The translations under genes and the position numbers were made by a program. From NCBI RefSeq assembly GCF_963555915.1, contig NZ_CAUVXL010000084.1, positions 1-11,257 of the forward strand: DNA of 11,257 nucleotides, read 5' to 3'. The notes below the pieces were generated by a model that made no database searches, was not told the DNA's origin, and worked only from the letters and a program-made list of their open reading frames with translations. Positions within the stretch are counted from its first letter, which is position 1; every line of letters starts with the position of its first letter. This stretch comes from Protofrankia sp963555915 (GTDB taxonomy: Bacteria > Actinomycetota > Actinomycetes > Frankiales > Frankiaceae). Shown in pieces: positions 6,616 to 11,257 of this stretch.

Positions 6616-8133
6616 ATGAGCGACTTCGTCGGAGCGGTCGACCAGGGCACCACGAGCACCCGTTTCATGATTTTTGATCATGATGGCAACGAGGTCGGGC
6701 GCCACCAACTGGAGCACCAGCAGATCCTGCCCTGCTCCGGATGGGTCGAGCACAACCCCGTGGAGATCTGGGAACGGACGGCGGTGGTCATCCAATCGGC
6801 GTTGGCCGGAGCCCACCTCAGGTCGTCCGACCTGGTGGCGCTCGGCGTCACCAACCAGCGGGAGACCACCGTCGTGTGGAACCCCCGTACCGGCCAGCCC
6901 TACTACAACGCGATCGTCTGGCAGGACACCCGAACCGACCGGCTCGCGTCGGCGCTGATCCGAGACGGCCGTGGTCAGATCATCCAGAGCAAGGCCGGGG
7001 TGCCGCCGGCGACCTACTTCTCCGCGGCCAAGATCCAGTGGATTCTCGACAACGTGGACGGGGTCCGCAGGGCGGCGGAGCAGGGTGAGGCGATCTTCGG
7101 GACCATGGACAGCTGGTTGCTGTGGAACCTCACCGGGGGTCCGCACGGCGGGGTGCACGTGACGGATGTGACCAACGCCAGCCGCACCATGCTGATGAAC
7201 CTTCAGACCCTCGACTGGGACGACGAGCTGCTGTCGTTGTTCGACATCCCGCCCGCCATGCTCCCGACGATCCGGTCGTCATCCGAGCCGGCCGGCTACG
7301 GGACGACCACGCAGGCCGGGCCGCTGGGCGGCGAGGTGGCGTTGACCGCCGCGCTCGGGGACCAGCACGCCGCAACCGTCGGCCAGGTGTGCTTCGCCCC
7401 CGGCCAGGCCAAGAACACCTACGGCACCGGCAACTTTCTCCTGCTGAACACCGGAACGCGGGCCGTGTGGTCCGGTCACGGCCTGCTCACCACGGTCGGC
7501 TACCGGTTCGGTGACCAGGATCCCGTCTATGCGTTGGAAGGCTCGATCGCGGTCACGGGCTCGGCGGTGCAGTGGCTGCGGGACAATCTCGGCATCATCG
7601 CCAGCGCGGCGCAGAGTGAGGCGCTGGCCCGGCAGGTGCCCGACAGCGCCGGCCTCTACTTCGTCCCGGCCTTTTCGGGGCTGTTCGCGCCGTACTGGCG
7701 GTCGGACGCGCGTGGCGTGATCGTGGGCCTGTCGCGCTTCCACACCGGGGCACATCTGGCCCGCGCCGCCCTGGAGGCGATCTGCTACGCCAGCCGCGAC
7801 CTGGCCGAGGCGATGGGTCAGGACTCCGGTGTGGTGTTCGACGTCCTGCGGGTCGACGGCGGTGTGACAGCCAACGACCTGTGCATGCAGACGCAGGCGG
7901 ACATCCTCGGGATCCCCGTCAGCCGACCTGTGATCGCGGAGACGACGGCCCTGGGCGCGGCCTACGCGGCCGGCCTCGCGGTTGGCTTCTGGCGGGACAC
8001 CGACGAACTCGCCGCGCACTGGCGGGAGGACCGCCGGTGGGAACCCGAGTGGTCGGTCGACCGGCGCGAAAGCGGGTACGCGGGTTGGCGTAAGGCAGTT
8101 GAACGCACCCTGAACTGGGTGGATGTGGGCTGA
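6616..8133 (+). CDS. glpK: Glycerol kinase
   Basis: 505-aa FGGY-family sugar kinase of normal GlpK length. It phosphorylates glycerol with ATP to sn-glycerol 3-phosphate in the cytosol, feeding glycolysis (via glycerol-3-phosphate dehydrogenase) and lipid synthesis. Seen: N-terminal phosphate-binding AVDQGTTSTR (7-16); glycerol contacts corresponding to E. coli R83, E84, Y135 and D245 are R82 and E83 (TNQRETTVVW), Y134 (PATYFSAAK) and D249 (GDQHAA), the last being the catalytic base; C-terminal LRVDGGVTANDLCMQTQADI (411-430) is the FGGY signature region. The loop at 220-238 has no histidine like the one phosphorylated by HPr in enterococcal GlpK, so PTS control by that route is unlikely. The start is supported by AGGAGG at 6601-6606, 9 bases before ATG. 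No glpF or glpD lies in the window; the gene looks monocistronic. Confidence 0.97.
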   Translation: MSDFVGAVDQGTTSTRFMIFDHDGNEVGRHQLEHQQILPCSGWVEHNPVEIWERTAVVIQSALAGAHLRSSDLVALGVTNQRETTVVWNPRTGQPYYNAIVWQDTRTDRLASALIRDGRGQIIQSKAGVPPATYFSAAKIQWILDNVDGVRRAAEQGEAIFGTMDSWLLWNLTGGPHGGVHVTDVTNASRTMLMNLQTLDWDDELLSLFDIPPAMLPTIRSSSEPAGYGTTTQAGPLGGEVALTAALGDQHAATVGQVCFAPGQAKNTYGTGNFLLLNTGTRAVWSGHGLLTTVGYRFGDQDPVYALEGSIAVTGSAVQWLRDNLGIIASAAQSEALARQVPDSAGLYFVPAFSGLFAPYWRSDARGVIVGLSRFHTGAHLARAALEAICYASRDLAEAMGQDSGVVFDVLRVDGGVTANDLCMQTQADILGIPVSRPVIAETTALGAAYAAGLAVGFWRDTDELAAHWREDRRWEPEWSVDRRESGYAGWRKAVERTLNWVDVG

Positions 8134-8178
8134 GTCACCAACAGTATTTCCTGGACCGAGAAAGAGTGGACATTCACG

Positions 8179-8210
8179 CACCGCCCAACGGTCGGAATGA
8201 GTGGGCGGTG
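8179..8210 (+). terminator. glpK terminator candidate
   Basis: Perfect 9-bp inverted repeat caccgccca (8179-8187) and tgggcggtg (8202-8210) with a 14-base loop, 45 bases after the glpK stop. There is no T-tract. Its position and GC-rich stem fit an actinobacterial intrinsic terminator. Confidence 0.5.
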
Positions 8211-8478
8211 AAGGGGTGCTCGGCCGCCGCGGGAAGACGCCAGCCTACTCCGCCGGAAACGGTCCGCCCTATCGGTATGGCCCTGATAACAGAGTGACCC
8301 CGCCGACGGCGGCCCGCCCGAAACGCCGCCGTTACCGTGTTACCTCGCTGCCGGGTGCTGTTTGTTGTTTCGGTCACGCGTCGGGGTCGGCGGGATCCGG
8401 TGTGGATTGCATGCTAACGTCGATTATGTGTTGCCGCACGGAGCGGCCGGTCGGCAGCGTCATCATCCTGGTGCCGAC

Positions 8479-8513
8479 TTGGTATGCCGGTTGGATATGC
8501 TAGTTGGATATGC
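8479..8513. repeat. Triple direct repeat TTGG(A)TATGC before the Rieske gene
   Basis: ttggtatgc at 8479-8487, ttggatatgc at 8491-8500 and ttggatatgc at 8504-8513, spaced 12 and 13 bases. The last copy ends 52 bases before the chosen GTG start. The array includes TATGCT (8496-8501), which matches a TAnnnT -10 pattern but without a good -35. It could be an iterated regulator site; this is inference. Confidence 0.6.
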
Positions 8514-8565
8514 CGGCCGCTTCGTGCACACTCGCCCTGGAAGACGTAGGACTCCCGGAGGACCC

Positions 8566-9663
8566 GTGTCGAAGTCGAAATGGCAGAGACAACTGAAGGC
8601 ATATGACAGACGGCTCCTCGAAGGCCAGTCGATGGACGAGGAACAGAAGACCGACTATCCGCTGGGCTGGTATTTCGCCCGGTTCAGTGAAGATCTCGTG
8701 CCCGGTCAGGTCGTTCCCGTGGAGTTCATGTCTCATCAGTTCGCGCTCTTCCGAGGGAAGAACGGCGACGTCGGAATGATCGACAGTCAGTGCTGCCACA
8801 TGGGTGCTGATCTCGCCCGTTGCGGGACCGTCGTCGATGATCGGATCAAATGCGGTTACCACGCCTGGGAATTCGGGACGGACGGCGGCTGCGACGTCAT
8901 CCCGGGGCTGGATCGGTCGAAGATCCCCCCACGGGCGGGCCAACGGTCGATTCCCGTCCGTGAACACGCCGGCAACATCTGGTTCTGGTACGGGCCGGGG
9001 CCCGCCGGTGAGTTCACGGAGGTCTCCTACGCTGACTCCAAGAAGTACCTCAACCTCAAGGGCCAGGTCTACATCGCGCACGGGAAACTGCTGCCGGTAG
9101 CGGAGCACGTTTCCGACATCTACCACTTTCCGAACGCCCACAAGGGCACCGGGCACCTTGAGTACGCGGTCATGGTGAACAAGGAAGACCGTCTTGAATA
9201 CCAGCTCCGGCCAGCCGACGACGCGAGCCGGAACAAGGTCCAGCGGTGGTTCAAGCCGTTCGCGTTCATCGAGATGATCGGGCCGTCCGCGGCCATCTAC
9301 CGGACGCAGAAGGACGCCACGGTCGACCGCTCCGGGCCGATGCTGACGATGGTCCTCGGCGGTACACCCATTCGGGACGATCTCACGATCTTCACGTGGC
9401 GGGTCGTGGTACGCAAGATCGGCCCGGGGCCGCTGTTCGCTCCGCTCAACCACGCGCTCGCCCGCATGATGTGGCTCACCGTCCGGCGGAACGCCTATGC
9501 CGACATGGACGTTCTGAAATGGTTGCGGATGCCCGAGAAGACTCTCTGGGTGAAGCCGGACGGCCCGTCCGTACGGGAGTTCCGCAGCTTCTTCAATCGT
9601 GGCATCGTGCCGGGCTGGCGTTTCGGCGACCCCATGCCGGAGGAATCGACCGCCAGCGCGTAG
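8566..9663 (+). CDS. Rieske [2Fe-2S] non-heme iron oxygenase, KshA-like alpha subunit
   Basis: 365-aa oxygenase component of a Rieske mononuclear iron oxygenase; such enzymes hydroxylate or desaturate aromatic or steroid-like substrates using electrons from a separate reductase. The Rieske cluster ligands are C76 and H78 (CCHMGADL) and C96 and H99 (CGYH). The mononuclear iron motif D-x2-H-x4-H is D184, H187, H192 (SDIYHFPNAH); a later Asp ligand is probably D313 or D315 (AYADMDVL). The N-terminal layout (GWYFARFSEDLVPGQVVPVEF, then H-A-W-E-F-G-x-D-G-G-C-D-V-I-P) resembles 3-ketosteroid 9-alpha-hydroxylase KshA, but the substrate cannot be read from sequence. The reading frame stays open up to 8362, but GTG at 8566 is chosen because GGAGG (8557-8561) precedes it by 4 bases and family homology begins shortly after; an ATG at 8632 is a fallback. 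No reductase or ferredoxin gene is adjacent, so the partner must be elsewhere. Confidence 0.9.
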   Translation: MSKSKWQRQLKAYDRRLLEGQSMDEEQKTDYPLGWYFARFSEDLVPGQVVPVEFMSHQFALFRGKNGDVGMIDSQCCHMGADLARCGTVVDDRIKCGYHAWEFGTDGGCDVIPGLDRSKIPPRAGQRSIPVREHAGNIWFWYGPGPAGEFTEVSYADSKKYLNLKGQVYIAHGKLLPVAEHVSDIYHFPNAHKGTGHLEYAVMVNKEDRLEYQLRPADDASRNKVQRWFKPFAFIEMIGPSAAIYRTQKDATVDRSGPMLTMVLGGTPIRDDLTIFTWRVVVRKIGPGPLFAPLNHALARMMWLTVRRNAYADMDVLKWLRMPEKTLWVKPDGPSVREFRSFFNRGIVPGWRFGDPMPEESTASA

Positions 9664-9686
9664 GAGACGCGCCCTCGTGCGGCATC

Positions 9687-9750
9687 CGGTGTGAATCCGC
9701 ATTCAGTGCGAACCCGCGATCGGCGTGAACCTGTATTCAGCGTGGACCTG
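9687..9750. repeat. Imperfect 30-bp direct repeat after the Rieske gene
   Basis: Copy 1 is 9687-9716 and copy 2 is 9721-9750, with 22 of 30 positions identical and no gaps. Shared blocks include gtgaa and attcag. All eight differences are transitions (C/T or A/G). The pair lies 23 bases past the Rieske stop and directly before the terminator hairpin. Function unknown. Confidence 0.75.
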
Positions 9751-9753
9751 GCG

Positions 9754-9775
9754 CCCGGCCCGTGACAGGGCCGGG
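9754..9775 (+). terminator. Terminator hairpin after the Rieske gene
   Basis: Perfect 8-bp GC stem cccggccc (9754-9761) and gggccggg (9768-9775) with a 6-base loop gtgaca, about 90 bases after the Rieske stop and 65 before the next start. There is no T-tract, but the compact strong stem is typical of actinobacterial terminators. Confidence 0.65.
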
Positions 9776-9840
9776 TGGGTGCGCCATGCCGTTGTTCCGG
9801 TATGCGCTACAGTCACCCATCACGCTCACGGGGGGGCTGC

Positions 9841-10527
9841 ATGCTGGGATTTTGTAGTTTTGTCGTTCTGGTCATCATGGTTGTCGGGCTCGTCGGGCTG
9901 GTGCGCGGGCACCTGCACCGGCTGCACGTCCACAACCGCCGTACCGCCGGATTCATCACTGGAGCGAGTTTCCTGTGCGCCCTCGTGCTCGGGGCCGTCG
10001 GGGGCAACCCCGGCCCGGTCGCGGTCACATCGCTGGCGGTGTCGAGCTCGCAGAGCCAGTCCGCCAGCCCGTCCGCGTCACCGAGCCCGTCGGCCGCGCT
10101 CGGGTTCCCTGCCGGCGAGGCCGTCGCAGCTGGGCCGGTGACACCGACGGCTGGCGAGGTCCCGCCGGCCCCGCAACCGGCCGTAGCGGTCGCGACCACG
10201 TCCGCGTCCGCCGCCGTGTCCGCAGCCGGGAACGCCGCCACGGCCCCGACTACACATCCGGTATCCCGACCATCGGCCCAGGCCGCGGCTCAGGTTCCCG
10301 CGGCTGCGCCCGCGCCGCGGCCGGCGACGACCGCGGCGGCCGCACCGGCGGGCAACTGTGACCCCGCCTACCCCGATGTCTGCCTTCATGACGGGATCGG
10401 CGACTACGACTGTGCCGGCGGCTCGGGCGACGGCCCCAACTATGTGCAGGGCCCGCTGCGGGTGCGCCCGCCCGACCCGTTCAAGCTCGACGGTAATCAC
10501 GACGGTACCGGTTGTGAGAACGGCTGA
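9841..10527 (+). CDS. Membrane-anchored Excalibur-like domain protein
   Basis: 228-aa protein of unknown role. Seen: membrane segment 1 at about 4-21; a short Arg/His-rich loop 22-34; segment 2 at about 36-53; a long Ala/Pro/Ser/Thr-rich low-complexity stretch (about 60-170); and a C-terminal domain 172-228 with four Cys (C173, C181, C191, C225), a PPDP turn and DGNHDGTGCE (217-226), which fits the Excalibur motif DxDxDGxxCE with Asn replacing one Asp. Excalibur domains are thought to bind calcium and occur in secreted or surface actinobacterial and bacillus proteins. The positive loop predicts an in-membrane hairpin with the tail and domain outside. ATG 9841 is chosen over the in-frame GTG 9775 because a G-run (about 9830-9836) precedes it, the hydrophobic segment then starts at once, and GTG 9775 lies in the terminator stem. 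No operon partner. Confidence 0.82.
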   Translation: MLGFCSFVVLVIMVVGLVGLVRGHLHRLHVHNRRTAGFITGASFLCALVLGAVGGNPGPVAVTSLAVSSSQSQSASPSASPSPSAALGFPAGEAVAAGPVTPTAGEVPPAPQPAVAVATTSASAAVSAAGNAATAPTTHPVSRPSAQAAAQVPAAAPAPRPATTAAAAPAGNCDPAYPDVCLHDGIGDYDCAGGSGDGPNYVQGPLRVRPPDPFKLDGNHDGTGCENG

Positions 10528-10558
10528 CCGCTCTCCAGCCGCTCAAGCCGTGCCCGGC

Positions 10559-10606
10559 GCCGCCACGCATCACGACGAGTGGTGTGCCGCCACGCACCAC
10601 CACGAG
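10559..10606. repeat. Two 21-bp near-identical direct repeats
   Basis: 10559-10579 and 10586-10606 differ at two positions; both begin gccgccacgc and end acgag, giving a 27-base period. They are non-coding and start 32 bases after the Excalibur gene stop. No function recognised. Confidence 0.75.
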
Positions 10607-10827
10607 CGGAAAGTTCCCGCCTGAATATCGGGCATTTCGGGCGTTGGATGTACGTCGACCTTCCACTCGTGCGCTGCCCCCGCCCGGTCCGCCCGGTCCG
10701 TCCGGTGGCTCCGGCCGACCAGTCCCGCCCATCCCGGTTGGCCGGCCGCTCGGGCCGACCGTGCCGCCGGACACGTCGCCCGATCGCGGCTTCTTGTCGT
10801 CACGTTGGCTTCGGCTGGGGCCACTGG

Positions 10828-10859
10828 TGGACCTCGATCGTCCCTGGACCTGATACATT
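10828..10859 (+). promoter_or_regulatory. Putative tRNA-Lys promoter
   Basis: TACATT (10854-10859) fits the actinobacterial TAnnnT -10 element and ends 22 bases before the mature tRNA 5' end, a suitable leader length. TGGACC (10828-10833) is a weak -35; its spacing is 17 to an alternative -10 TGATAC (10851-10856) and 20 to TACATT. Confidence 0.4.
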
Positions 10860-10881
10860 CAGATCCGTCGCAAGGCGACAC

Positions 10882-10954
10882 GCGCCGCTAGCTCAATTGG
10901 CAGAGCAGCAGACTCTTAATCTGCGGGTTCGGGGTTCAAGTCCCTGGCGGCGCA
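10882..10954 (+). tRNA. tRNA-Lys (anticodon CTT)
   Basis: 73-nt cloverleaf: acceptor stem gcgccgc (10882-10888) with gcggcgc (10947-10953); D-arm gctc/gagc (10891-10906); anticodon stem gcaga/tctgc around loop ctcttaa (10913-10919) with anticodon CTT reading AAG; 5-base variable loop; T-arm cgggg/ccctg around ttcaagt with one G-T pair; discriminator A10954. CCA is not encoded (next bases ccc) and must be added by nucleotidyltransferase. A recombinase gene lies just downstream, so the 3' half is a likely integration target. Confidence 0.97.
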
Positions 10955-11034
10955 CCCATCCTGACCAGCGGTTATCGCTTTAGGTAGTTGCTTTTTCTCG
11001 ATCTTGACAGCAACCGTGACAGTAACGTCCCCGG
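10955..11034. other. tRNA-integrase gap; probable attachment-site region
   Basis: 80 bases between tRNA-Lys and the recombinase stop. Holds a small hairpin agcg/cgct (10967-10979) near T-rich bases (possible tRNA terminator), an inverted repeat gttgct/agcaac (10987-10992, 11009-11014), and a 12-bp tandem direct repeat tgacag(c/t)aac (11005-11028). In elements integrated at tRNA genes the core att site usually overlaps the tRNA 3' end and arm-type integrase sites lie beside it, which is the inferred role here. The matching second att copy would be outside the window. Confidence 0.45.
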
Positions 11035-11257
11035 TCATGCTGCGCTTCCCTGGTGGTCCTGATCCTCTGGCCTGCTGTCGGTGTCGGTCGTTGCAGCGTC
11101 GCCGGTCGGTGCGTCGGGGTCCTCGCCGAGGAGCGAGCCGATCTTATCGGTGGCGTCGCGGGAGGCCGTGGGCATGACGTGGCTGTAGACGTTCATCGTG
11201 ACGGCGATCGCGGAATGTCCGAGTAGTTCCATGACGACCCGCGCCGGCACGCCTTGG
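11035..11257 (-). CDS. Tyrosine recombinase (phage/ICE-type integrase), C-terminal fragment
   Basis: Only the last 73 or so residues are inside the window; the gene continues past the right edge. The frame entering from the edge reads QGVPARVVMELLGHSAIAVTMNVYSHVMP, the end of the catalytic domain of tyrosine recombinases: LLGHS carries the late catalytic His and NVYSH the nucleophilic Tyr. The Arg/HxxR box is upstream, outside the window. A hydrophilic Asp/Thr/Ser-rich tail follows to the stop at 11035. The GTG at 11250 is internal. The gene points at tRNA-Lys with 80 bases between, typical of int genes of prophages and actinomycete integrative conjugative elements, where int sits next to one att site. 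Whether the full gene is intact cannot be seen. Confidence 0.9.
   Translation of the reverse strand, partial: QGVPARVVMELLGHSAIAVTMNVYSHVMPTASRDATDKIGSLLGEDPDAPTGDAATTDTDSRPEDQDHQGSAA

Larger units (their letters stand above)
8134..8565. other. 432-bp intergenic region between glpK and Rieske oxygenase gene
   Basis: No convincing coding region; open frames here lack ribosome sites or family resemblance. It contains the glpK terminator candidate (8179-8210), a weaker hairpin acggcgg/ccgccgt (8306-8312, 8326-8332), and a triple TTGG(A)TATGC direct repeat (8479-8513) shortly before the Rieske gene. No riboswitch class was recognised. Confidence 0.55.
10528..10881. other. 354-bp intergenic region between Excalibur gene and tRNA-Lys
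   Basis: No supported gene: the + frame from 10579 runs through the tRNA and the antisense frame is Gly/Pro/Arg low complexity. Contains two 21-bp near-identical repeats (10559-10579 and 10586-10606, 2 mismatches, 27-base period), a 9-bp tandem triplet cgcccggtc/cgcccggtc/cgtccggtg (10681-10707), and at its right end the probable tRNA promoter. Confidence 0.5.

Noticed and set aside
7279..8181. 300-aa antisense frame over glpK
   Set aside because: Shadow of glpK; no motifs and no ribosome site.
8201..8503. 100-aa + frame between glpK and the Rieske gene
   Set aside because: Starts inside the terminator hairpin, has no ribosome site and no recognisable domain.
8362..8565. N-terminal extension of the Rieske oxygenase (start at 8362)
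   Set aside because: The extension has no family similarity, no ribosome site at 8362, and spans the direct repeats; GTG 8566 has GGAGG just upstream.
8500..9702. 400-aa antisense frame over the Rieske gene
   Set aside because: Shadow frame; the + strand carries complete Rieske and mononuclear iron motifs.
9775..9840. Upstream GTG start for the Excalibur protein
   Set aside because: It lies in the terminator stem and adds a polar Cys/Arg-rich leader before the first membrane segment; ATG 9841 has a G-rich site.
10481..10858. 125-aa antisense frame
   Set aside because: Gly/Pro/Arg low-complexity translation overlapping the end of the Excalibur gene, without motifs or a ribosome site.
10579..10983. 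134-aa + strand frame
   Set aside because: Runs straight through tRNA-Lys and consists of Arg/Pro low complexity.

Overview
The window is very GC-rich, uses GTG as well as ATG starts, carries a single-chain CydD-CydC fusion, a DevS/DosT-type GAF histidine kinase, a KshA-like Rieske oxygenase and a tRNA without an encoded CCA end. Together these point to a high-GC actinobacterium. Frankia or a relative fits best, but that genus is an impression from protein similarity and was not tested.

Layout from left to right. (1) 1-4486, + strand: the 3' part of cydB (cytochrome bd oxidase subunit II, cut by the window edge), overlapped by 14 bases by a 1236-aa fused cydDC ABC transporter gene. These two are surely one translationally coupled operon, with cydA expected just upstream. 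The cydDC frame contains three in-frame tandem-repeat expansions in loops and linkers. (2) 4487-6213: a short intergenic stretch with a 13-bp tandem repeat and a strong inverted repeat (bidirectional terminator candidate), then, convergent on the - strand, a GAF-GAF-HisKA_3-HATPase sensor kinase. It keeps the heme-ligand histidine and distal tyrosine of mycobacterial DevS, so it is a plausible oxygen, NO or redox sensor lying beside the high-affinity oxidase genes. (3) 6214-8133: a 402-base divergent spacer with palindromes and an 11-bp tandem duplication, then glpK (glycerol kinase) with all glycerol-contact residues. (4) 8134-9663: a 432-base spacer with hairpins and a triple direct repeat, then a 365-aa Rieske non-heme iron oxygenase. 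(5) 9664-10527: a degenerate 30-bp direct repeat, a terminator hairpin, and a small membrane-anchored protein with an extracytoplasmic Excalibur-like Cys/Asp domain. (6) 10528-11257: a 354-base non-coding stretch, tRNA-Lys(CTT), and, 80 bases beyond the tRNA and pointing towards it, the C-terminal end of a tyrosine recombinase. This is the usual layout of an integrative element inserted at a tRNA 3' end.

No clearly new multi-gene system is visible. The most interesting points are the repeat-expanded CydDC, the heme-type sensor kinase next to the cyd operon, and the tRNA-Lys/integrase junction, which probably marks the start of an integrated element running off the right edge.
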